Part shown: positions 8,964 to 16,786 of the stretch, piece by piece
Position numbering within the stretch: the stretch's first letter is position 1
How the letters are laid out: every line of letters starts with the position of its first letter
From: Flavobacterium saliperosum
GTDB lineage: Bacteria; Bacteroidota; Bacteroidia; Flavobacteriales; Flavobacteriaceae
DNA: 64,000 bases
Assembly (NCBI RefSeq): GCF_900100625.1
Contig: NZ_FMTY01000007.1
Span: 21,698 to 85,697 of the forward strand
Direction: 5' to 3'
Made by a program: the position numbers and the translations under genes
Notes under the pieces: generated by a model
Seen by the model: the letters and a program-made list of their open reading frames with translations, nothing else
Database searches by the model: none
What the model was told of the DNA's origin: nothing

Positions 8964-9983
8964 ATGACAGACAAGATTAAAGAATACATTGGTGAAGCGC
9001 AGGCTTTTACCACCGACAATAAGGACACTTTAGAGGCCTTCCGAATCAGGTTTTTGGGAAGCAAAGGCTTGTTGAAAGACCTTTTCGCCGAGTTTAAAAA
9101 CGTGCCGAACGACCAGAAAAAGGAATTCGGTCAGGTCATCAATTTGCTGAAAACCACTGCCGAAGACAAGGTGAAAACCATTCAGGAAGCCCTGGAAAGC
9201 AAAGAAGTGGCAGGCGGTATCTATGGCGATTTGTCCCGTCCGGGCGAACCGTTGGTTATCGGGTCGCGTCATCCCATTTCTATCGTAAAAAATCAAATCG
9301 TCGATATTTTCTCGAACATCGGATTCAACGTGTCCGAAGGTCCGGAAATCGAGGACGACTGGCATAACTTTACCGCGTTGAACCTTCCGGAGTACCATCC
9401 GGCAAGAGACATGCAGGACACGTTTTTCATCCAAACCAATCCGGATGTGTTGTTGCGCACGCACACGTCATCCGTTCAGGTGCGTTACATGGAAAACAAC
9501 AAACCGCCAATTCGTACCATTTCACCGGGACGCGTGTTCCGTAACGAAGCCGTTTCGTCACGTTCGCACTGTATTTTCCATCAGGTGGAAGGCTTGTACA
9601 TCGACCAGAATGTTTCTTTTGCCGATTTAAAACAAACCCTGTTGTATTTCACCAAAGAGATGTTCGGAAAATCGAAAATCCGTCTGCGTCCGTCGTACTT
9701 CCCGTTCACGGAGCCAAGTGCTGAGGTGGATATTTACTGGGGCTTAAAAACGGAAACCGATTACCGTATCACCAAAGGAACCGGCTGGTTGGAAATCATG
9801 GGCTGCGGAATGGTCGACCCGAACGTGTTGAAAAACTGCGGTATCGACGCCGACAAATACAACGGATTCGCTTTCGGTATGGGTATCGAGCGTATTGCCA
9901 TGTTATTGTATCAAATTGGAGACATCCGAATGTTCTATGAGAACGATGTGCGTTTTCTGGAGCAGTTCAAATCAAGCATATAA
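8964..9983 (+). CDS. pheS: phenylalanyl-tRNA synthetase alpha subunit
   Basis: 339 residues. It charges tRNA-Phe together with PheT (not in the window). An N-terminal coiled-coil tRNA-binding arm (about 1-90) is followed by the class II synthetase core. Motif 2 is seen around FRNEAVSSRSHCIFHQVEG, and motif 3 as GFAFGMGIERIAMLLY. The segment GTGWLEIMGCGMVDPNVL is typical of PheS. The start at 8964 is chosen over 8958 because of the promoter spacing and the MTDKIKEY start, which matches the usual PheS N-terminus. Length is normal. Confidence 0.97.
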   Translation: MTDKIKEYIGEAQAFTTDNKDTLEAFRIRFLGSKGLLKDLFAEFKNVPNDQKKEFGQVINLLKTTAEDKVKTIQEALESKEVAGGIYGDLSRPGEPLVIGSRHPISIVKNQIVDIFSNIGFNVSEGPEIEDDWHNFTALNLPEYHPARDMQDTFFIQTNPDVLLRTHTSSVQVRYMENNKPPIRTISPGRVFRNEAVSSRSHCIFHQVEGLYIDQNVSFADLKQTLLYFTKEMFGKSKIRLRPSYFPFTEPSAEVDIYWGLKTETDYRITKGTGWLEIMGCGMVDPNVLKNCGIDADKYNGFAFGMGIERIAMLLYQIGDIRMFYENDVRFLEQFKSSI

Positions 9984-9988
9984 TAATT

Positions 9989-10029
9989 CCAATCAACCTT
10001 TGTCGAAATTTAAAACTTTGACAAAGGTT
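9989..10029 (+). terminator. stem-loop after pheS, first of a duplicated pair
   Basis: AACCTTTGTC and GACAAAGGTT form the arms around an AT-rich loop. No long T-run follows, so termination may be weak. The same stem-loop with the same CCAATCAA lead-in recurs at 10215, and the two copies bracket the structured element at 10100. Confidence 0.6.
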
Positions 10030-10099
10030 GTTAATAATAAAGATTAGCCTGAGTTTGTCAAAGGAAGGAGCGAATGGCTTGCGTACTTTTGCAGCCCCT

Positions 10100-10164
10100 A
10101 TTCCCGCTTTTCACTATATTTTTATACCTTTCAGGTATAAAAGATACCGTTTCAATCGGGGCTA
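10100..10164 (+). ncRNA. structured intergenic element, copy A
   Basis: It shares its ends with a second element at 45311-45394: ATTCCCGCT at the 5' side and ATCGGGGCTA at the 3' side, with AAAAGATACCG against AAAAGGATGCCG inside. CCCG and CGGG can pair as an outer stem. The inner hairpin is an 8-bp perfect stem, TTTATACC (10121-10128) with GGTATAAA (10134-10141). The inner hairpin sequence differs from copy B yet both pair, which argues for conserved RNA (or cruciform) structure. It may belong to a known Bacteroidota intergenic RNA class such as Flavo-1; I could not test that. Confidence 0.5.
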
Positions 10165-10214
10165 ATTAGCAGGGGTCTTACCGTTCGGTAGTCTCAAAAT
10201 AGAATATAACATAT

Positions 10215-10260
10215 CCAATCAATCTTTGTCAAAGTTTTAAACTTTGACAAAGATTTTTTT
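10215..10260 (+). terminator. stem-loop with T-run, second of the pair
   Basis: AATCTTTGTCAAAG pairs with CTTTGACAAAGATT and is followed by seven T, a good rho-independent terminator for plus-strand transcripts. It overlaps the stop of the convergent lipoprotein gene by two bases. Confidence 0.7.
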
Positions 10261-10711
10261 AATTGTTTTTCTTCAGAATATAGTTTTCTTTCAAATCACT
10301 TTCAATTTCTTTTCCGTCTTTGTCCAGCATCATTATGCAGCCTTCCGCAACTTTGTATTTGTTTTGGTCGCCGTTTTTGTCTAGGGTAATAATGCTTCCG
10401 GTAGCATCAAAGGTAAAGGAACCTTGGGTAACCGTTGGTTTTTTCTCCCTGTCCTGATACAAAACGGAAAGCGAGTAGGTTTTGTCTTCACGCAAGGTCA
10501 ATTCGGTTTCAATGCCCGGACAATCCGCGCAGGGAATTACGCCTTCATAGGTTCCGTTCCAGTCCAGAGCATTTTCCGAAGTATGCCTGTCGGGAGCGGT
10601 TGTTGTTGAATCTACAGTTGCAACCGGAGTTGTTGCTTCGTTTTTTACTTCGTTTTTACAACTTGTGCATGTCAGTGTAAAAACAGCCAAAGCTAAAATT
10701 TGTTGTTTCAT
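10259..10711 (-). CDS. NlpE-like copper-resistance lipoprotein
   Basis: 150 residues. A lipoprotein signal (about 1-18, with Cys15 and Cys18 as possible lipidation sites) precedes a Thr/Val-rich linker and an NlpE N-terminal domain. The family signature is clear: WNGTYEGVIPCADCPGIETE followed by LTLREDKTYSL, the CADCPG being the CxxC of NlpE. In E. coli, NlpE is an outer-membrane lipoprotein that reports surface and copper stress to Cpx; Bacteroidota have many short NlpE-domain lipoproteins without Cpx, so the role here is open. It is monocistronic and convergent with pheS. Confidence 0.88.
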   Translation of the reverse strand: MKQQILALAVFTLTCTSCKNEVKNEATTPVATVDSTTTAPDRHTSENALDWNGTYEGVIPCADCPGIETELTLREDKTYSLSVLYQDREKKPTVTQGSFTFDATGSIITLDKNGDQNKYKVAEGCIMMLDKDGKEIESDLKENYILKKNN

Positions 10712-10785
10712 AATTGGAGGTGTTATGTTGTTTCAAAAGATGAATTCCTTTGTCAATACGGTTAAGAAATAAAGAAATTAAGTGG

Positions 10786-10793
10786 TAAATTTG
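10786..10793 (+). promoter_or_regulatory. TAnnTTTG -7 promoter element (TAAATTTG)
   Basis: Perfect consensus match 22 bases before the ATG at 10816, giving a leader of about 15-20 bases. Confidence 0.6.
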
Positions 10794-10815
10794 CACACTT
10801 TTAATTTACAACGCT

Positions 10816-11223
10816 ATGCAAAAGGATATTATTATACCAAAAGTGGAAAATGTATATGTGGCCGCCGTTCAGGAATGGAACGACGATTTTATGGAGAACT
10901 CCTGGTATGCCTATCTGGTGAATGATGGCGATGTGAAATTGGAAATGGCCATTGTGGTTTCCAGGGCGTACGGACAAATTAACGGCGAAGACCGCAAAAC
11001 GGGAACTTTTCGTCATGCTTTTAAAGAAGTCGAACCCAATTCGGCCGTAAAAATCGAATTGTTGGAAAACAATGTGCTGCAACTGAACAACGAGTTTCTG
11101 GTAACCTTCTTTATCGGCGACAAACTGTATGACAAAAGTTATGTTTTCAGAGCGAATGCCATCAACGATAAGGCAATGACCGATGTTCCGGTAATGCACA
11201 AACGCGGCGTTTTGGTGAAGTGA
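10816..11223 (+). CDS. conserved hypothetical protein, 135 aa
   Basis: No named family recognised. The protein is cytosolic (no signal or membrane segment), rich in beta-type sequence and acidic; it begins MQKDIIIPKVENVYVAAVQE and contains WNDDFMENSWYAYLVND. It has its own -7 element and is not in an operon: the next gene starts 102 bases on, with a weak TACTTTAG element. The sequence looks like a conserved single-domain flavobacterial protein, but nothing in it gives a function. Confidence 0.75.
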   Translation: MQKDIIIPKVENVYVAAVQEWNDDFMENSWYAYLVNDGDVKLEMAIVVSRAYGQINGEDRKTGTFRHAFKEVEPNSAVKIELLENNVLQLNNEFLVTFFIGDKLYDKSYVFRANAINDKAMTDVPVMHKRGVLVK

Positions 11224-11325
11224 TTTTGACAAAACGACGCATTTCCGGGAAGTAAATCACAAAATTACACTGCTGCGTTCCTGAAATATTTTCTACTTTA
11301 GGGAAATTTTTCAGCACAACGGATA

Positions 11326-14121
11326 ATGAGAAAAACAGCCTTTTTATTGCTAACAGCCTTACTTTCGGTAAGCGCCTTTTCACAAAAGAATAATTTCGCG
11401 CAACATGTGAACCCGTTTATTGGTACAGGCGGTCACGGGCATACCTTTCCCGGTGCGACGGTCCCTTTCGGCATGGTACAATTGTCGCCCGATACCCGAA
11501 TCGACGGCAGTTGGGACGGTTGCGGCGGCTATCATTATTCGGATAACGTGATTTACGGCTTTTCCCATACGCATCTCAACGGAGTAGGGGTTTCCGATTA
11601 CGGTGATATCATGTTGATGCCAACTATGGGAACGCCTGTGGTAAATAATAAAGAGTATTCTTCTACTTTTTCGCATGCTAATGAAAAAGCTTCCGCCGGA
11701 TTTTACTCTGTGAAATTAGATAAACACGATATCGATGTGCGTTTAACTACTTCAACCCGCGTTGGTTTTCATGAATATACGTTTAATAAATCTGGTCAAG
11801 GCAATATTATTTTGGATTTGAATCATCGAGATAAGTTATTGGAGGGAAGAATTCGAGTAGTTGATAATAAAACCATTGAGGTGTTACGCAGAAGCGAAGC
11901 CTGGGCAAGAGATCAATATGTGTATGCCCGAATTGAGTTTAATGTTGCGTTTGATAATGTATATTTTACCAATAAAAATAATCAGAATAAAAACACTGAT
12001 AATATTGAAATAAGTGCCGCTACTTTTACCAAACAAGTCAAAAAAGGCGAAAAAATTCTCGTAAAAGTATCACTTTCGCCAACAGGTTATGAAGGAGCCA
12101 AATTAAACAGTTCCGAAATTAAACATTGGAATTTCGATAAAGTGCATAAAGCAGCCGAAGCACTTTGGAATAAAGAACTGTCCAAAATTGAAGTAACGTC
12201 TTCCGACAAAGACAAACTGGCGATTTTCTACACTGCGTTGTACCACACCATGATGCAGCCCAACATTGCCGAAGATCTCGATGGAAAATACCGCGGCAGG
12301 GACAATAAAATTCATGTGGCGGATAGCTTTGATTATTATACGGTGTTCTCACTTTGGGATACCTTCCGTGGTGCCCATCCGTTGTACACCTTGATTGATA
12401 AAAAACGTACTTCCGATTACATCAACACCTTCCTTAAGCAATACGAGCAAGGCGGACGATTGCCGGTTTGGGAACTGGCATCTAACGAAACGGATTGCAT
12501 GATTGGCTATCATTCGGTATCCGTAATAGCGGATGCGATGGTAAAAGGCATCAAAGGATTCGATTACGAGAAAGCGTTTGAAGCAGCAAAACACTCGGCC
12601 ATGCTGGATCATTTGGGGCTGGAGGCGTATAAGAAAAACGGTTTCATTTCCATAGACGATGAGCATGAAAGCGTTTCCAAAACCCTGGAATATGCTTATG
12701 ATGACTGGTGTATCGCACAAATGGCACAACTACTGAATAAAACCGAGGACTATCAGTATTTCATGAAACGTTCCCAAAGTTGGAAAAATCTTTTCGACAG
12801 CGAGACCGGATTTATGCGTCCGAAGAAAAACGGCGGATGGGACAAACCTTTCGATCCGAGAGAAGTGAACAATAACTTTACTGAAGGCAATTCGTGGCAG
12901 TACTCGTTTTTCGTGCCGCAGGATATTCCGGGTATGATTGAGGCGTACGGCGGAAAAGAAAAATTCGAAGCGAAACTGGATGAGATGTTTACCGCGCCTT
13001 CTGCCACTACCGGTCGGGAACAGGTTGATATCACCGGTTTGATCGGACAATATGCGCACGGAAACGAGCCGAGTCACCATATGGCGTACCTGTACAACTA
13101 CATCGGGAAACCGGAAAAAACCAAAGAGAAAATCCATTACATCCTAAACGAATTCTATAAAAACACACCCGACGGCTTAATCGGTAATGAGGATTGTGGT
13201 CAAATGAGTGCGTGGTATGTGTTGAGTTCTATGGGAATTTACAATGTTACTCCTGGAAATCGTAATTTTAATTGGACTGTAATCGAGCCTTTTTTTGATG
13301 AAATTAAAGTAAAACTTGAAAATGGGGGCGATGATGTAATTAATAAAAAAAGTAGATTGGTAGATTATTCTAATTTTGGTTTCCATGAAATTTACTTAAG
13401 ATTTCCAAAAAATTATATTGACATTATCCCAGTTCCAGTAATTCAAGCGGAAAGCAAAGCATTTAAGGATAAATTGAAAATTGCCATTGGATCCAATTCA
13501 AACAATAAAATGTATTATTCTTTTACCAATACCAATGCCTTTAAGGAATATACACAACCATTTGAAATTGATAAGACAACTACTCTTTTTGCTTACAGTT
13601 CCAATAATGGTATAAAAAGCAATGTGATTTCCGCAACATTTTACAAAAAACCAAACAATTACACCATCAGTATCCAATCAAAATACACCCCACAATACCA
13701 TGCCGGTGGGCCGGATGGATTGCTGGATGGTATCTTAGGGAATGAAAACTGGCGTAAGGGCGACTGGCAAGGCTATCAGGGGCAGGATTTCGAAGCCACG
13801 ATCGATTTGCAGCAAGAACAAAAAGTGTCCCAACTTTCCGCACGTTTTCTGCAGGATACCCGCGCCTGGATTCTGATGCCTGCAAAAGTGGAGTATTATG
13901 TTTCCAAGGACAATGTGAATTTCGAGTTGGCGGCAACGGTAAACAATACGCTGGACGCGAAAGACTACGATACCAAAATCATCGCTTTCGACGGAAAAGT
14001 TAAGCCACAAAATGCGCGCTACATCAAAGTGAAAGCGTACAATTTCGGTAAATTACCCGAATGGCATCAGGGCGCCGGATACGATGCCTATATCTTTATT
14101 GATGAGTTTACGGTGAAGTAG
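11326..14121 (+). CDS. GH92 alpha-mannosidase with C-terminal F5/8C-like domain
   Basis: 931 residues with a signal peptide (1-19, ending AFSQ). The glycoside hydrolase family 92 core is unmistakable: VNPFIGTGGHGHTFPGATVP near the N-terminus, WDTFRGAHPLYTL, GNEPSHH near 579-585 (holds the catalytic acid in this family) and NEDCGQMSAWYVLSSMGIYN near 620. GH92 enzymes are calcium-dependent exo-alpha-mannosidases. After residue about 780 there is a jelly-roll of the discoidin/F5-8C kind. Probably periplasmic or surface-exposed, acting on mannosyl glycans; no SusC/D pair is nearby. Two patches (about 11640-12130 and 13220-13660) are clearly more AT-rich than the rest of the gene. Confidence 0.93.
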   Translation: MRKTAFLLLTALLSVSAFSQKNNFAQHVNPFIGTGGHGHTFPGATVPFGMVQLSPDTRIDGSWDGCGGYHYSDNVIYGFSHTHLNGVGVSDYGDIMLMPTMGTPVVNNKEYSSTFSHANEKASAGFYSVKLDKHDIDVRLTTSTRVGFHEYTFNKSGQGNIILDLNHRDKLLEGRIRVVDNKTIEVLRRSEAWARDQYVYARIEFNVAFDNVYFTNKNNQNKNTDNIEISAATFTKQVKKGEKILVKVSLSPTGYEGAKLNSSEIKHWNFDKVHKAAEALWNKELSKIEVTSSDKDKLAIFYTALYHTMMQPNIAEDLDGKYRGRDNKIHVADSFDYYTVFSLWDTFRGAHPLYTLIDKKRTSDYINTFLKQYEQGGRLPVWELASNETDCMIGYHSVSVIADAMVKGIKGFDYEKAFEAAKHSAMLDHLGLEAYKKNGFISIDDEHESVSKTLEYAYDDWCIAQMAQLLNKTEDYQYFMKRSQSWKNLFDSETGFMRPKKNGGWDKPFDPREVNNNFTEGNSWQYSFFVPQDIPGMIEAYGGKEKFEAKLDEMFTAPSATTGREQVDITGLIGQYAHGNEPSHHMAYLYNYIGKPEKTKEKIHYILNEFYKNTPDGLIGNEDCGQMSAWYVLSSMGIYNVTPGNRNFNWTVIEPFFDEIKVKLENGGDDVINKKSRLVDYSNFGFHEIYLRFPKNYIDIIPVPVIQAESKAFKDKLKIAIGSNSNNKMYYSFTNTNAFKEYTQPFEIDKTTTLFAYSSNNGIKSNVISATFYKKPNNYTISIQSKYTPQYHAGGPDGLLDGILGNENWRKGDWQGYQGQDFEATIDLQQEQKVSQLSARFLQDTRAWILMPAKVEYYVSKDNVNFELAATVNNTLDAKDYDTKIIAFDGKVKPQNARYIKVKAYNFGKLPEWHQGAGYDAYIFIDEFTVK

Positions 14122-14143
14122 ATGCTGAAAAAAGCACTGAGAT

Positions 14144-14187
14144 AAAAAAGGCACAACGATTTTTCGCGAATCATTGTGCCTTTTTTG
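14144..14187. terminator. bidirectional terminator between GH92 and terC
   Basis: AAAAAAGGCACAA pairs with TTGTGCCTTTTTT, with runs on both sides, so it can stop both the plus-strand mannosidase and the minus-strand terC transcripts. Confidence 0.8.
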
Positions 14188-14220
14188 TGTATGTCTGTGA
14201 AAAAACCTTTGCCCGTTAAT

Positions 14221-15195
14221 CTAATCCTTAACCGGAAACAAAAGGGAAGCAGCGACCGAAAGCATCAAAACACTACCCACTATCATCAGTGACATTGGTG
14301 AGGATATGTGATAGAAAGGCGCAATAATCATCTTTACCCCGATAAAAGCCAAAATAAGCGCCAATCCGTACTTTAAACGACTGAACATATACATGAAGTT
14401 GGCTAACAGGAAATAAAGCGCTCTAAGTCCCAAAATCGCAAATATGTTGGAAGTGTAAAGGATGAACGGATCGTTGGGAGCAATGGCGAAAATCGCCGGA
14501 ATGCTGTCGACCGCGAAAATCAAATCGGTAAATTCGATAACTGCTACCACAACCAATAGCGGCGTGGCCATTTTCACACCGTTTTCTACGGTAAAGAATT
14601 TGTCGCCGTCATAGTTTTCACTCACCTTAAAAAAACGATGCACCAAACGTGCTCCCGGACTTTTGGTAAAATCTTTATCCCCTTCATCGGATTCTGAAAA
14701 CCAGGATTTGATTCCGGCAAAAATCAGGAAGAGCCCGAAAACCGATAAAATGATGTTGATCTTTACCAGATGACCGAAAATATCCGTCTCCGGAAGATAG
14801 GTCATGTTAATCAGTTCGACACCAGTAAAAATGAAAATCGCACGGAAAACCAAGGCACCGATGATTCCCCAAAACAATACTTTGTGGTGCAGTTCGCGTT
14901 GCACGTTAAAGAATCCGAAGACCAGAATGAATACGAACAAGTTGTCTACCGAAAGCGCTTTTTCAATCCAGTAGGCCGACTGGAATTGCGCAAATTTCTC
15001 GACACCCATGTAATGATAAATGATTGCGCTAAACCCCATAGCAAGCGAAATCCAAATGGTAGACCACATCAGGGCCTCCCGATTGGTGATGGCGTGGGTG
15101 TTTTTCTTGAAAACGCCTAAATCGAGTAAAAGCATTGCAAGGATTACAATGGTAAATGCGGTTAAAATTCCGGGGTGGTTGATTAAATTATCCAT
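14221..15195 (-). CDS. TerC/Alx family integral membrane protein
   Basis: 324 residues with seven to nine hydrophobic helices and the TerC core: LLLDLGVFKKNTHAITNREA near the start, SVDNLFVFILVF, and FTDLIFAVDSIPAIFAIA with conserved acidic residues in helices. Family members include tellurite-resistance TerC and the manganese exporter Alx/MntX, so a metal-ion (Mn2+) exporter is the likeliest role, inferred only from the family. Single gene, convergent with the GH92 gene. The leader is short, since a -7 element lies about 25 bases upstream, leaving no room for a riboswitch. Confidence 0.9.
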   Translation of the reverse strand: MDNLINHPGILTAFTIVILAMLLLDLGVFKKNTHAITNREALMWSTIWISLAMGFSAIIYHYMGVEKFAQFQSAYWIEKALSVDNLFVFILVFGFFNVQRELHHKVLFWGIIGALVFRAIFIFTGVELINMTYLPETDIFGHLVKINIILSVFGLFLIFAGIKSWFSESDEGDKDFTKSPGARLVHRFFKVSENYDGDKFFTVENGVKMATPLLVVVAVIEFTDLIFAVDSIPAIFAIAPNDPFILYTSNIFAILGLRALYFLLANFMYMFSRLKYGLALILAFIGVKMIIAPFYHISSPMSLMIVGSVLMLSVAASLLFPVKD

Positions 15196-15217
15196 TTGTG
15201 CTGCACATTTTATTCTG

Positions 15218-15225
15218 CGAAAATA
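15218..15225 (-). promoter_or_regulatory. -7-like promoter element (TATTTTCG) for terC
   Basis: Reads TATTTTCG on the minus strand, one base off TAnnTTTG, 22 bases before the terC ATG. Confidence 0.45.
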
Positions 15226-15407
15226 AGTGTTATTTTTTTCTCCAAGGCAAAAAGCCGGAACCCTTGTGAAATCTGGGCCTTACAATTATGTTGCTGCTGC
15301 TTCTGAAAAAGAGAAAAACAAGGTAAACCATTGTTTTTAAATAGGTTAGCCCTGTTTTTATCTGATTATTTTCCGGAAACGGTAAAAAAGAATTTTTTTT
15401 TAAAAAA

Positions 15408-16403
15408 TTAATCCAGCTTGTCCGTTAGTTTCTTAAATACTTTTTTAGGTTCTTTTCCTTCGTATAAGATATCGTACACCGCGTCAATTATCGGTGTTTT
15501 GGCTTTGTATTCTTCGTTAAGTTTGTGGGCGCTGTTCGTGGCATAATACCCTTCGGCAACCATGCTCATCTCCATTTGTGCCGATTTGACGGTATACCCT
15601 TTTCCAATCATGTTTCCGAACATACGGTTACGGGAAAAAATGGAATAACCGGTCACCAACAAGTCACCCAAATAAGCCGAATCGTTGATGTTACGCTTCA
15701 TTTTGTGGACTTTCTTGATGTATTTTTTCATCTCACGGATGGCATTGCTCATCAATAACGCCTGAAAATTGTCGCCATAACCCAAACCATGAGCGATTCC
15801 GGCCGCAATGGCATAAATGTTTTTCAGCATGGCGGCGTATTCTGTTCCGATGATGTCGTCGGAGGTTTTGGTTTTGATGTAATGACTGCTTAGGTTTTGA
15901 GCCATAACTTTAGCTTTTTCATCATCACCACAAGCAATCGTAAGGTACGAAAGGCGTTCCAGCGCCACTTCTTCTGCGTGACACGGACCGGTAATCACTC
16001 CGATATTGTCATATGGAATGCCGTAGGTTTTGTGAAAATGTTCGCCAACAATCAAACTCGTTTCGGGAACAATTCCTTTAATGGCGGAAAAAATCACTTT
16101 TCCTTCCAGACTGACGGTTAATTTTTCCAATTCGCCGCTCAAAAAGGCGGAAGGAATGGCAAAAATGACATAATCGGCATAAGCCACCGCTTCATTAATG
16201 TCGTTGGTAAGTTTCAGTTTATTGGTGTCAAACTCTACCGAGCTTAGGTAATTCGGATTGTGTTTGTTGATTTTTATGTGCTCAATCGCGTAAGTGTTTC
16301 GCATGTACCACGCGATTTCCGGAAGGTTTACGCATAGCATTTTTGCAATTGCCGTTGCCCAGCTTCCGCCGCCAATTACCGCAAATTTTTGGGTAGTACT
16401 CAT
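15408..16403 (-). CDS. gpsA: NAD(P)H-dependent glycerol-3-phosphate dehydrogenase
   Basis: 331 residues from the ATG at 16403; an upstream TTG at 16439 would add 12 unusual residues and is rejected. It makes sn-glycerol-3-phosphate from dihydroxyacetone phosphate for phospholipid synthesis. The nucleotide-binding motif GGGSWATAIAKML is at about 9-21. The C-terminal domain carries the family signature GTEYAAMLKNIYAIAAGIAH with the catalytic Lys, and then GLGYGDNFQALL. Length is normal for GpsA. Single gene with a 200-base AT-rich gap downstream (towards terC), in which I see only weak hairpins. Confidence 0.96.
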   Translation of the reverse strand: MSTTQKFAVIGGGSWATAIAKMLCVNLPEIAWYMRNTYAIEHIKINKHNPNYLSSVEFDTNKLKLTNDINEAVAYADYVIFAIPSAFLSGELEKLTVSLEGKVIFSAIKGIVPETSLIVGEHFHKTYGIPYDNIGVITGPCHAEEVALERLSYLTIACGDDEKAKVMAQNLSSHYIKTKTSDDIIGTEYAAMLKNIYAIAAGIAHGLGYGDNFQALLMSNAIREMKKYIKKVHKMKRNINDSAYLGDLLVTGYSIFSRNRMFGNMIGKGYTVKSAQMEMSMVAEGYYATNSAHKLNEEYKAKTPIIDAVYDILYEGKEPKKVFKKLTDKLD

Positions 16404-16711
16404 CTTGGTTTTCAAATTTGTAACTTCAAAAGTACTCAAATTTGATGAAAGTGAAAAACGGCCGGATTGTTTTTAGGAATTCCTTATTCAGGGCATGTAC
16501 CGGGACTTAAGAAAATTTAACATTAGATTATGATTTGATGAGGCAATGATTCTTTTGACTCCCCGTTATTATCACAAGTTGCCTGTAATTTGTCATTCGC
16601 ATTAGATATTGACGGGATAATTTAGAAGAACTGTTTTTTGGAACGCTCACTCGGGCAACGTTTGGAGTTGAAGTTAGGTTAGAATTAGTTAATATTTTTG
16701 TTTTTGGTGAG

Positions 16712-16756
16712 AAAGGCGCTCTTGGAATTTATTTCGGAGCGCCTTTCGTTTTTTTA
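16712..16756 (+). terminator. rho-independent terminator without an obvious gene
   Basis: AAAGGCGCTC (16712-16721) pairs with GAGCGCCTTT (16737-16746), then CG and eight or nine T. Confidence 0.75.
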
Positions 16757-16759
16757 ACT

Positions 16760-16767
16760 TACTTTTG
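16760..16767 (+). promoter_or_regulatory. TAnnTTTG -7 promoter element (TACTTTTG)
   Basis: Perfect match 19 bases before the ATG at 16787 of the NHL-protein gene, right after the upstream terminator. Confidence 0.6.
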
Positions 16768-16786
16768 AAGAGCGAATTACAATGGA

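Larger units (their letters stand above)
16404..16786. other. intergenic region with an orphan terminator
   Basis: No gene is supported between gpsA and the NHL-protein gene. The notable content is a strong plus-strand terminator at 16712-16756 with no gene ahead of it, a -7-like TATTTTTG at 16693-16700 just before it, and the promoter of the NHL gene at 16760. A short plus-strand RNA ending at the terminator is possible but its start is unclear. Confidence 0.5.

Noticed and set aside
15196..15407. A metal riboswitch (yybP-ykoY type) upstream of terC
   Set aside because: The -7 element at 15218-15225 leaves a leader of only about 15-20 bases, and the gap shows no riboswitch core motif.
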